Shown here: positions 1 through 6,158 of the stretch, one piece after another
Layout of the letters: each line of letters opens with the position of its first letter
How positions within the stretch are numbered: the first letter of the stretch is position 1
NCBI GenBank assembly: GCA_023419655.1
Contig: JAEZXP010000261.1
Coordinates: 1-6,158 of the forward strand
Reading direction: 5' to 3'
DNA: 6,158 nt
DNA from: Bacillota bacterium
GTDB taxonomy: Bacteria; Bacillota; Clostridia; Lachnospirales; Lachnospiraceae
The notes under the pieces: generated by a model
Databases searched by the model: none
What the model was told of the DNA's origin: nothing
The model's input: the letters and a program-made list of their open reading frames with translations, nothing else
Made by a program: the position numbers and the translations under genes

Positions 1-240
1 GAAATCCTGGTCGTATCGCAATTCACCCTGTATGCTGACTGCAGAAAAGGAAACCGGCCGGATTTTATAAAGGCAGGCTCCGCCGGAAAGGCAGAGGAGC
101 TGTATGAATATTTTCTGGAGCAAATCAGGGACAGAATGGGCAAGGTACAAAGCGGTGAATTTGGGGCGGAGATGAAGGTATCGCTTGTTAATGACGGGCC
201 ATTTACCGTTATTTTGGATGAGGACCTGATAAAAATTTAA
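1..240 (+). CDS. dtd: D-aminoacyl-tRNA deacylase, C-terminal part (5' end off window)
   Basis: Frame 1 is open from the first base to the TAA at 238-240 and encodes the last 79 residues. Dtd is a cytoplasmic homodimer that hydrolyses D-amino acids (and glycine mischarged on tRNA-Ala) from tRNA, keeping translation stereospecific. Two family signatures are visible: SQFTL at residues 6-10, followed by ADCRKGNRPDF, and NDGPFT at residues 64-69, which holds the Gly-Pro pair (66-67) that in this family forms the cross-subunit cis-peptide rejecting L-amino acids. Full-length Dtd is about 149 residues, so roughly the first 70 lie upstream. The C-terminus has the usual length and the gene looks intact. 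It precedes the transporter operon by 102 bases. No GC-rich terminator hairpin follows, so read-through into the next genes cannot be excluded. Confidence 0.95.
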   Translation, partial: EILVVSQFTLYADCRKGNRPDFIKAGSAGKAEELYEYFLEQIRDRMGKVQSGEFGAEMKVSLVNDGPFTVILDEDLIKI

Positions 241-342
241 CTAAAATTTAATCTGACTCTAAAGTAACCTGATAAATTTTGGTTTAAAATAGTATCTGAA
301 GTTATTTTGATATTACTAAAATTAAATGATAGGTGGGATGAT
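241..342 (+). promoter_or_regulatory. AT-rich dtd-natA intergenic region, possible weak promoter
   Basis: These 102 bases are strongly AT-rich and carry no gene. An extended AT-rich block with TAAAAT at 285-290 could act as a -10 box, but no good -35 lies 16-18 bases upstream. A second weak option is TTGGTT at 279-284 with TATTTT at 303-308 (18-base spacer). The sequence AAAATTTAA at 232-240 recurs at 244-252, and ACTAAAATT recurs again near 315, giving a loose AT-rich repeat of unclear meaning. The Shine-Dalgarno AGGTGG at 331-336 belongs to natA. A promoter is expected here if natA is not transcribed from dtd, but its position is not settled. Confidence 0.3.
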
Positions 343-1119
343 ATGATTCAAATTAATGAACTTACAAAGGTTTATAAGCTGACGAAGAAACAGATGATGG
401 AGAACAAAACCAAGAAGAACATGATGAAGGCAGTAGATAAGCTCAGCTTGGTTGCAAGGCCTGGAGAAATCTATGGACTTCTCGGACCGAACGGGGCCGG
501 AAAGACGACTGCCCTTCGTTGTATTGCCACATTGCTGAACCCCACTCAGGGGGAGATTGCGGTAAAAGGCTATGATACGGTTAAGGATTCCGAGAATGTC
601 AGAAAGACAATCGGATTCTTAACGAATGAGATAAAGCTGGACCCCCAGTTTTCTCCGAAATATATGTTTGGCTTCTTCGGAAGGCTTCATGGGCTGGATG
701 AAAAAACGATTGAAGAAAGAAGAGAAAAGCTGTTTTCGTATTTTGGAATTAAGGACTTTGAAAATAAGAAAATTGAGGAGCTTTCCACAGGTATGAAGCA
801 GAAAGCCTCCATCGCCGTAAGCCTGGTTCATAATCCGGATGTGGTTATATTTGATGAGCCGACCAACGGACTTGATATTGTAACGGCAAGAAATGTGACA
901 GACTATCTGAAGCTCTTAAAAAGTGAAGGAAAGACGGTTATTATCTCCACACATATTATGACAGAAGCGGAGAAGCTGTGCGATAGAATCGGTATCGTCA
1001 TAAAGGGTGTTCTGGTGATGGAAGGAACCCTGGCGGAAATACTGGAAAAGACCAATGCCGCAGACCTTGAGGATGCATTCTTTGAATTGTTTAAAATACA
1101 TAATAAGGAGGAGGAATAA
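343..1119 (+). CDS. natA: NatA-like ABC transporter ATP-binding protein
   Basis: This 258-residue protein is the ATPase of an ABC-2 type exporter, acting at the inner face of the membrane with the permease encoded next. Visible motifs are a Walker A GPNGAGKT (48-55), an ABC signature LSTGM (147-151), a Walker B VVIFDE (167-172) with catalytic Glu172, a D-loop GLD (176-178) and the switch His204. The phrase ARPGEIYGLLGPNGAGKTT is highly typical of the NatA family, named for the Bacillus subtilis Na+ exporter. The Q-loop position after IGFL is occupied by T94-N95-E96 rather than Gln. A Lys/Met-rich stretch of about 15 residues (14-29) separates the A-loop Tyr11 from the first core strand. The ATG at 343 is chosen because AGGTGG (331-336) sits six bases upstream; the open frame extends back to a TTG at 307 that lacks a ribosome site. 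Substrate (Na+, drug or peptide) cannot be read from the sequence. Confidence 0.93.
   Translation: MIQINELTKVYKLTKKQMMENKTKKNMMKAVDKLSLVARPGEIYGLLGPNGAGKTTALRCIATLLNPTQGEIAVKGYDTVKDSENVRKTIGFLTNEIKLDPQFSPKYMFGFFGRLHGLDEKTIEERREKLFSYFGIKDFENKKIEELSTGMKQKASIAVSLVHNPDVVIFDEPTNGLDIVTARNVTDYLKLLKSEGKTVIISTHIMTEAEKLCDRIGIVIKGVLVMEGTLAEILEKTNAADLEDAFFELFKIHNKEEE
1105..1114 (+). promoter_or_regulatory. Shine-Dalgarno of natB embedded in the natA 3' end
   Basis: AAGGAGGAGG lies inside the last codons of natA, where it encodes its Lys-Glu-Glu-Glu tail, and sits six bases before the natB ATG at 1121. The natA TAA (1117-1119) and the natB start are separated by one base, a layout that favours translational coupling and roughly matched output of ATPase and permease. 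This site decides the natB start over an upstream in-frame ATG at 1055 inside natA. Confidence 0.85.
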
Positions 1120-1120
1120 G

Positions 1121-2338
1121 ATGGGCGGAACAAAAAATATTATCAAAAAAGAATTAACAAGAGTATTTACGGATAAGAAATTAATCATCAGCTTATTCAT
1201 TCTTCCCGGAGTCCTTATTATGGTGATGTACAGCATAATGGGAGGTCTGATATCGAACATGGAGGAGGATATCGAGACAAATATTCCCACCGTATACATT
1301 CAGAATGCACCAGAAGACCTGAAGCATGTAATAGAAGCTGTTAAGTTTGCAGGCGATATAACGTACATGAATTCATCGGATTCAATAGAGCCCATTAAGG
1401 ATGAAATATTAAAGGGCAATATCGAACTGTTAATTGTATTTGATGAGGGCTTTAGCACAACGGTTCAAAGTTATAAAGAAATTGGGGACCCTATACCGGA
1501 GGTCCGGACCTTTTACAATCCTTCTGAGGAATATTCCAATGCTGCAAGAGGTAATTTTACGGGATTGGTATTAAATACTTATCAGCAGTCGTTGCTTGCA
1601 GAGAGACTGGGTAATATCGAACAGCTTCAGGTATTTTATATCGACCGTGATGCCGAGGCAGGAATACTTGTTGATGAGAGTAAGGCCAGCGGAAAGTTTT
1701 TATCCATGCTTCTGCCGTTTTTGATTAATATCATGCTGTTTCAGGGAGCCATGAGTCTTGGTATGGATTCCATAACCGGTGAAAAGGAGAGAGGCACGCT
1801 GTCCAGTATGCTGCTTTCCCCTATCAAGCGGCGGGAGATTGTATTTGGAAAGCTGATTTCCCTGGGTATATTGACAAGCCTGTCAGCGGTTATCTATACA
1901 GTATCCGTTGTTATAGGGATTCAAAATCTGTCCGGCGGAGCAATGGGAGGAATGATGAGCATCAAATTCACCCCGGTTCAGATTATTCAATTGTTCGCTC
2001 TGCTGATTGTATTGGTATATCTCTATGTAGCGCTGGTAGCCTTGGTAGCTGTCTATGCCAGAACCCAGAAGGAGGCGGGCACCTATGTTACGCCCCTGTA
2101 TATACTGGTTATGCTGGGAAGTATTATGACGATGTTCTCCAGCGGAGGAGAAAAAGGAATTGAACATTATGCAATTCCTGTTTATAATGGAGCCATAGCG
2201 ATGCAAAAGCTCCTGGTCGGAGAACTTAGTATGGCGCAATTCGGGGTAACGGCCGGCTCACTGGCGATTGTAGCTTTTCTGATAACGACACTGATAACAA
2301 AGGCATTTAATAGTGAAAGAGTTATGTTTAATGCATAA
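1121..2338 (+). CDS. natB: NatB-like ABC-2 type transporter permease
   Basis: This 405-residue membrane protein is the permease partner of the preceding ATPase. The topology is that of an ABC-2 exporter: a first hydrophobic helix at about 21-43, a long extracytoplasmic domain at about 45-190, then a cluster of helices at about 193-213, 244-267, 288-311, 322-341 and 373-394, with a possible short one near 350-362. The cytoplasmic motif ITGEKERGTL (218-227), followed by LLSPIKRREIVFGK, is the conserved coupling segment of ABC-2/NatB permeases and is the strongest identifier. In B. subtilis NatAB pumps Na+ out of the cell; relatives export antibiotics or peptides, so the substrate is uncertain here. 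The start is set by AAGGAGGAGG six bases upstream. The gene is one base downstream of natA and is surely co-transcribed. No disruption is seen. Confidence 0.9.
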   Translation: MGGTKNIIKKELTRVFTDKKLIISLFILPGVLIMVMYSIMGGLISNMEEDIETNIPTVYIQNAPEDLKHVIEAVKFAGDITYMNSSDSIEPIKDEILKGNIELLIVFDEGFSTTVQSYKEIGDPIPEVRTFYNPSEEYSNAARGNFTGLVLNTYQQSLLAERLGNIEQLQVFYIDRDAEAGILVDESKASGKFLSMLLPFLINIMLFQGAMSLGMDSITGEKERGTLSSMLLSPIKRREIVFGKLISLGILTSLSAVIYTVSVVIGIQNLSGGAMGGMMSIKFTPVQIIQLFALLIVLVYLYVALVALVAVYARTQKEAGTYVTPLYILVMLGSIMTMFSSGGEKGIEHYAIPVYNGAIAMQKLLVGELSMAQFGVTAGSLAIVAFLITTLITKAFNSERVMFNA

Positions 2339-2370
2339 TAGTATTGGATTGCCTTGGGAGGAAGGGATAT

Positions 2371-2646
2371 ATGCCGACAATATGGGATGATTTGCTTATT
2401 ATACTTGTGCTTTTGATACCCTTTCTGCTGATACAGGTATTCCTGTCTTCAAGAAGAAGACTGTTCTGGGGATTTATAGCACCGGCCTTATGGTCTGTAT
2501 TGGGAGTATGGATGATTATCAGCAATCATAAGAATGACAGCACGTATATTACGGAGCTGATAATCTTCTATCTGGCGGGTGACTTGATTTTTGTAGGAAT
2601 CCTGCTTCTTATAAGGTATTTTAAAAGGAAAAAGAGGAATACATAG
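2371..2646 (+). CDS. Small three-helix membrane protein of unknown function
   Basis: I do not recognise this 91-residue protein. It has three hydrophobic segments, about 8-25, 32-51 and 60-82, with a basic loop SSRRR (26-30) after the first and a strongly basic C-terminus (RYFKRKKRN, 82-90). By the positive-inside rule the C-terminus and the first loop would be cytoplasmic. The ATG at 2371 is preceded by a strong purine-rich Shine-Dalgarno, GGGAGGAAGGG (2356-2366); an upstream in-frame TTG at 2344 has no such site. It follows the permease by 32 bases, with no terminator between, and a large hairpin closes the unit downstream, so it is likely the third gene of the transporter operon. Its layout loosely resembles small integral membrane proteins that accompany transporters, but an accessory, immunity or regulatory role is inference only. 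The clean ribosome site and intact frame argue that it is real. Confidence 0.75.
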   Translation: MPTIWDDLLIILVLLIPFLLIQVFLSSRRRLFWGFIAPALWSVLGVWMIISNHKNDSTYITELIIFYLAGDLIFVGILLLIRYFKRKKRNT

Positions 2647-2680
2647 AAGTATGAAATAATTTAATAATCAGTAATGTTAA

Positions 2681-2739
2681 AATGTGGCTGTTGCATTGAA
2701 CAGGGTATAGTATACCTGATTTAATGCAACAGCCACATT
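2681..2739 (+). terminator. 59-nt palindrome, probable operon-end hairpin
   Basis: A perfect 17-bp inverted repeat joins 2681-2697 (AATGTGGCTGTTGCATT) to 2723-2739. The symmetry continues inward: GTATA (2705-2709) pairs with TATAC (2711-2715) around the central base G2710, with only a few mismatched or G-U positions between the two paired blocks. It begins 34 bases after the stop of the 91-residue membrane protein and precedes the protease promoter region, which fits a transcription stop. It lacks a true T-run on the plus strand (the 3' flank reads CATATGCC), so it may instead be a processing or mRNA-stability hairpin or a small dispersed repeat. From memory, hairpins with TGCAACAGCC arms are frequent after clostridial genes; I could not check this. 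Confidence 0.6.
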
Positions 2740-2771
2740 CATATGCCGGGGTTTATTAAATTAACATCAAA

Positions 2772-2814
2772 TTGCAGGTATATACTTGGATGTTTATACA
2801 ATATATATTATATA
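2772..2814 (+). promoter_or_regulatory. Candidate promoter(s) for the tandem proteases
   Basis: Two overlapping sigma-A-like arrangements can be read here: TTGCAG (2772-2777) with TATACA (2795-2800), and TTGGAT (2786-2791) with TATATA (2809-2814), each with a 17-base spacer. The boxes match consensus only moderately. TATACAAT at 2795-2802 is also one base away from the CATACAAT -10 typical of the mother-cell sporulation factor sigma-E, but no convincing sigma-E -35 lies at the right distance. The region is followed by an AT-rich leader of about 25 bases and the ribosome site of the first protease. Confidence 0.4.
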
Positions 2815-2839
2815 GAAGCTAAAAAGAGGTGTTATATGA

Positions 2840-4546
2840 ATGATTCCGGAAGACAGAGAGAGAATTGTCAGTGAAGATTATGCGGATCTTATTGTTGAAT
2901 ATAATGGAGATGTAAGTGTATTTGACCAATTTCCTGATAGCACGGTTCAGATTGTTAATATACAGTATGCTTTTGTCCATGTGCCAGTAAGCTTTATAAC
3001 ACAAGATATTGTATATAGATTTGGATATGGGATACTGCCGACCTGCTTTGGGATTATCAGTGAATCCAGCCTGGAATCCTCCGGCGTATTTCAGTTGAGA
3101 AATATACCTATCTTTAATCTGAGAGGGAGAGGTGTCTTGATAGGTATCATTGACACAGGAGTGCAATATACCAATCCGGCCTTTCTTTATGCTGATAATA
3201 CGACAAGGATTGTATCCATCTGGGATCAGACAATACAAAGCGGCAATCCTCCGGTAGGTAAGGAATACGGTACGGAATACACCAGGGAGCAGATTAATGA
3301 AGCGCTGCAAAGCGAGGACCCCTTATCCATTGTTCCGAGCACGGATGATAATGGACATGGTACCATGCTGGCAGGAATTGCAGGGGGCAATGAGGTTCCG
3401 GGAAGTAACTTCTATGGCGTTGCTCCGGATGCGGAATTTGCGGTTGTGAAGCTAAAACCGGCGAAACGGTTTATAAGGGACTTTTTTTATATTGCTGAGA
3501 ATGCAGTATGCTTTCAGGAAACCGATATATTTCTCGGGATGATACATCTGTACGAATTATCTATCCGGCTTCAGCGTCCCATAGCCATATGTATAGCACT
3601 TGGAAGCTCCCAGGGAGCTCATGACGGGCTGGGGACGTTAAGTACATATGTATCGGGAAGAGCGGCCGCCACCGGAATAGGAATCGTAATTGCCGCAGGC
3701 AATGAGGGGAATAAGAGGCGGCATTACAGTGGAAGAATCAACCCCGCTACAGGCTATGATACGGTCGAGCTGAATGTCGGTGAAGGTGAACCGGGGTTTT
3801 CGATGGAGCTTTGGGGAAGCGCCCCTGATATCTATTCCATCGATATTTTGTCTCCACTGGGAGAATATATTCCGAGAATTGCAGCAGGAAGGGATGACCA
3901 CAGGGTTATTTCTTTCATTTTTGAAGCAACCATCATCTATGTTGATTATCAGATGGGAGAGTCGCAAAGCGGGGAACAGCTTATCCTGATACGTTTTGAA
4001 GACCCAAGCCCCGGTATCTGGCGTTTTAATGTATATGAAAGAGGCGGTCTGAACCTGGGCTTTAATATATGGCTGCCGATGGAGGGGTTTATTTCTGAGA
4101 ATACGTATTTTATTCGTTCCGACCCTTACACGACCATTCTGACGCTGGGAAATGCAGACAATCCTTTAACCGTAACGGCTTATAATGATGCAGATGACAG
4201 CCTATATATTAGTTCCAGCAGAGGATATACAAGAATAAACAGAATAAAGCCGGAAGTGGCGGCTCCGGGTGTGGATGTAATTGGTCCCACATTAGATGGA
4301 AGCTTTGCTGCGTTTACGGGAACCAGTGTTTCTGCCGCCCATACAACGGGAATAGCCGCGCTGATATTTGAATGGGGTATCATAAGAGGAAACCTTACCG
4401 CTATGAGTACGATTGAGATAAAAAACCTGATTATCAGAGGGGCGAGAAGAAATGCAGATATCGTATATCCGAACCGGGACTGGGGATATGGAATCCTTGA
4501 CATATTTAATGTATTTGATGCTCTTAGGGGAGGTATTGGCTTATAA
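2840..4546 (+). CDS. Csp-like S8 family (subtilisin) serine peptidase, copy 1
   Basis: This 568-residue protein is a complete subtilase. The catalytic triad is Asp105 (in IGIIDTG), His173 (in NGHGTMLAG) and Ser496 (in FTGTSVSAAH), with oxyanion Asn288 (AAGNEG) and a substrate-cleft segment ALGSSQG (253-259). Residues 1 to about 85 form a propeptide-like region (DLIVEY at 16-21, hydrophobic strand AFVHVPV at 44-50). About 208 residues separate Asn288 from Ser496 against 66 in subtilisin BPN', so roughly 140 extra residues, mostly beta-rich (about 305-455), are inserted; this matches the jellyroll insertion of clostridial Csp proteases. A second expansion lies between Asp and His (about 119-165). 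There is no signal peptide or membrane helix, so it is cytoplasmic or delivered to the spore rather than secreted by Sec. CspB of Clostridium perfringens activates the cortex hydrolase SleC; that role is only possible here, as no spore gene is nearby. AGAGGTG at 2825-2831, eight bases upstream, supports this start over an out-of-frame ATG at 2836. Confidence 0.9.
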   Translation: MIPEDRERIVSEDYADLIVEYNGDVSVFDQFPDSTVQIVNIQYAFVHVPVSFITQDIVYRFGYGILPTCFGIISESSLESSGVFQLRNIPIFNLRGRGVLIGIIDTGVQYTNPAFLYADNTTRIVSIWDQTIQSGNPPVGKEYGTEYTREQINEALQSEDPLSIVPSTDDNGHGTMLAGIAGGNEVPGSNFYGVAPDAEFAVVKLKPAKRFIRDFFYIAENAVCFQETDIFLGMIHLYELSIRLQRPIAICIALGSSQGAHDGLGTLSTYVSGRAAATGIGIVIAAGNEGNKRRHYSGRINPATGYDTVELNVGEGEPGFSMELWGSAPDIYSIDILSPLGEYIPRIAAGRDDHRVISFIFEATIIYVDYQMGESQSGEQLILIRFEDPSPGIWRFNVYERGGLNLGFNIWLPMEGFISENTYFIRSDPYTTILTLGNADNPLTVTAYNDADDSLYISSSRGYTRINRIKPEVAAPGVDVIGPTLDGSFAAFTGTSVSAAHTTGIAALIFEWGIIRGNLTAMSTIEIKNLIIRGARRNADIVYPNRDWGYGILDIFNVFDALRGGIGL

Positions 4547-4574
4547 ATTTTATATAGTAAATCATCTGATTATT

Positions 4575-4582
4575 GAAAGGAG
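4575..4582 (+). promoter_or_regulatory. Ribosome binding site of protease copy 2
   Basis: GAAAGGAG lies six bases before the ATG at 4589 and fixes the start of the second protease. The 42-base gap after copy 1 contains no convincing promoter or terminator hairpin, so the two proteases are probably co-transcribed. This site is a closer match to the anti-Shine-Dalgarno than the AGAGGTG of copy 1. Confidence 0.75.
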
Positions 4583-4588
4583 CATCCC

Positions 4589-6158
4589 ATGACCATAGAT
4601 GATAGAGAGAGAATTATAGGTGATGAATATTTTGACTTAATTGTTGAATATAGAACCAATCAGAGAATCATTGATATGTTTGAGAATAGTACTGTCCATG
4701 TGATGAATGACATATATGCGGTATTGCACGTTCCGGTAGACGAGTTTACACGGAACCTTCCGAATATCCGTTATTCAGAGATTCCGGAGATATTCGGACT
4801 GACGGATGAGACGAGTTTTAATGCCTCCCGGATATTTAGTCTTCGGAATACACCGGGATTTAATCTGAGGGGGGAGGGGGTAATTATTGCAATCATTGAT
4901 ACGGGTATTGATTATACGAATCCTGTTTTTATCAGGCCCGATGGCTCCAGCAAAATTCTGTATATCTGGGACCAGTCCATTCACACGGGACCTTCTCCGG
5001 AGGATGCGAATTTCGGAACCATCTATACCCGTGAACAAATTAATCAGGCATTCGCATCAGAAACCCCTTTTTCCGTTGTTCCCAGCAGGGATGAGGTCGG
5101 CCATGGAACCATGCTGGCCGGGATAGCAGCAGGAAATGATGTGCCGGAGCAAAACTTTTATGGTGTGGCACCGGATGCGGATATTTTGATTGTTAAGCTC
5201 AGGCAGGCAAAGCCGCCAGAAAGAGAATTTTTTATGGTACCGGAGACCAGTATTTGTTTTCAGGAAAATCATATTATGTGGGGAGTGCAATACTGCAATG
5301 ATGTAGCCAGAGAGCTTAACCGGCCGATGGTCATATGCCTTGGACTGGGAACTTCCCAGGGCGGAAACACAGGACGTATGCCTCTGGATGTGGTTGTAAA
5401 TATTATAGCCGACCTGCCTGACAGGGCGATTGTAATTTCGGCAGGAAACGAAGGAAATGTGGGCCGGCATTATTATGGCGTCATTGACCCATCCATAGGC
5501 AGCAATATCGTAGAACTGAATGTCGGAGAAGATGATACTGAATTTTCCTTAGAATTATGGGGAAATCCTCCGGGAATATATTCGGTAGATGTCCAGTCGC
5601 CTACAGGGGAATATATCTCAAGGATTCCTCCGGGTATAAGGGTAAGCAGAGTGGTTTCATTTGTATTTGAACCTACATTAATCCATATCGATTATCAGAC
5701 GATTGAATCCCAGACGGGGGACCAGCTGATTCTTTTCCGGTTTGAAAATGTTTCTCCAGGTACCTGGAGATTTAATGTCTACGGACAGGGCGACCTGGCT
5801 ACGGGATTCCATATGTGGCTGCCCATGGGGGACTTCATAACAAGAGAGACATATTTTATCCAGCCCAATATCTATACAACCATTCTTTCTCCTGGAACGG
5901 CCAGTTTACCGATTACAGTAACTGCCTACAATCCTCTTAATAGCAATTTATTTGTAAATTCCAGCAGAGGATATACCCGTAACAATACGATAAAGCCTGA
6001 GATAGCAGCACCGGGAGTGAACTACCTGGCCCCTACGCTTGGACATGGCTTTGCACCCTTTACAGGGACCTCCATATCTGCGGCCCATACGGCAGGAATA
6101 GCAGCCTTGATGCTGGAATGGGGAACTGTACGGGGAAATGACCCGGGTATGGATTCGG
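4589..6158 (+). CDS. Csp-like S8 family (subtilisin) serine peptidase, copy 2 (3' end off window)
   Basis: I translated this frame by hand from the ATG at 4589: it stays open for 523 codons plus one base, to the window edge. It is a paralogue of copy 1, aligning almost without gaps with a one-residue offset. The triad is intact: Asp104 (in AIIDTG), His172 (in VGHGTMLAG) and Ser495 (in FTGTSISAAH), with oxyanion Asn287 (SAGNEG). The propeptide-like start (EYFDLIVEY at 13-21), lack of a signal peptide, and beta-rich insertion between Asn287 and Ser495 (about 304-454) are as in copy 1. About 45 C-terminal residues are missing if it ends like copy 1. The core and insertion are well conserved (for example NSSRGYTR, IKPEIAAPGV), while residues 50-85 and about 205-280 differ strongly from copy 1, where a different cleavage site and substrate contacts are expected. 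It probably shares a transcript with copy 1. Function is inferred from family only. Confidence 0.9.
   Translation, partial: MTIDDRERIIGDEYFDLIVEYRTNQRIIDMFENSTVHVMNDIYAVLHVPVDEFTRNLPNIRYSEIPEIFGLTDETSFNASRIFSLRNTPGFNLRGEGVIIAIIDTGIDYTNPVFIRPDGSSKILYIWDQSIHTGPSPEDANFGTIYTREQINQAFASETPFSVVPSRDEVGHGTMLAGIAAGNDVPEQNFYGVAPDADILIVKLRQAKPPEREFFMVPETSICFQENHIMWGVQYCNDVARELNRPMVICLGLGTSQGGNTGRMPLDVVVNIIADLPDRAIVISAGNEGNVGRHYYGVIDPSIGSNIVELNVGEDDTEFSLELWGNPPGIYSVDVQSPTGEYISRIPPGIRVSRVVSFVFEPTLIHIDYQTIESQTGDQLILFRFENVSPGTWRFNVYGQGDLATGFHMWLPMGDFITRETYFIQPNIYTTILSPGTASLPITVTAYNPLNSNLFVNSSRGYTRNNTIKPEIAAPGVNYLAPTLGHGFAPFTGTSISAAHTAGIAALMLEWGTVRGNDPGMDS

Noticed and set aside
265..285. Possible hairpin after dtd (AACC with GGTT)
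   Set aside because: The stem is only about four base pairs with no T-run, too weak to call a terminator.
916..1299. Minus-strand open frame of 127 codons across the natA-natB junction
   Set aside because: It spans two well supported plus-strand genes and their coupled ribosome site, and shows no family features.
2836..2874. ATG four bases before the copy 1 start, giving a 12-codon overlapping frame
   Set aside because: It is out of frame, ends quickly at TGA, and lies too close (four bases) to the AGAGGTG ribosome site; the ATG at 2840 has better spacing. A regulatory mini-frame cannot be excluded but nothing supports it.
2819..3310. Minus-strand open frame of 163 codons opposite the first protease
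   Set aside because: It lies antisense to the conserved propeptide and catalytic Asp region of the subtilase, has no recognisable motif, and is best explained as a shadow of the coding frame.
5057..5470. Minus-strand open frame of 137 codons inside the second protease
   Set aside because: It is antisense to the His-motif and substrate-cleft region that aligns with copy 1, so it is a shadow frame.
4211..5985. Shared nucleotide stretch TTCCAGCAGAGGATATAC in both proteases as a possible repeat element
   Set aside because: It encodes the conserved SSRGYT motif at the same position of both paralogues, so it reflects gene duplication and protein conservation, not a separate repeat.

Overview
The window looks like chromosomal DNA of a low-to-mid GC, Gram-positive anaerobe of the Clostridia, most likely Lachnospiraceae. 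This rests on AG-rich Shine-Dalgarno sites at every start, frequent AGA/AGG/ATA codons, a clostridial Dtd, a NatAB-type exporter and two Csp-like S8 peptidases. The assignment is by recognition and no database search was run. All genes lie on the plus strand.

Layout: (1) 1-240 is the 3' part of dtd, a D-aminoacyl-tRNA deacylase whose first half lies off the left edge. (2) 343-2646 is a tight operon: a NatA-like ABC ATPase, a NatB-like ABC-2 permease starting one base after the ATPase stop, and, 32 bases later, a 91-residue three-helix membrane protein of unknown function. The ATPase and permease should form one exporter, with the small protein a possible accessory subunit. (3) 2647-2839 holds a 59-nt palindrome with perfect 17-bp outer arms, probably the end of the operon, followed by an AT-rich promoter region. 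(4) 2840-4546 and 4589-6158 are two tandem paralogous subtilisin-family proteases 42 bases apart. The second runs off the right edge; its reading frame is open from its ATG to the last base of the window.

The proteases are the most interesting part. Both keep Asp, His, Ser and the oxyanion Asn. Neither has a signal peptide. Both carry an N-terminal propeptide-like region and a large beta-rich insertion between the oxyanion Asn and the catalytic Ser. This is the layout of the clostridial Csp proteases, whose studied members act in spore germination by processing the cortex hydrolase SleC. No spore gene is visible here, so that role is only a hypothesis. The two copies have diverged most in the propeptide tail and the helical region after the catalytic His, which suggests different processing or substrates. 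The rest of the window is conventional housekeeping and transport content.
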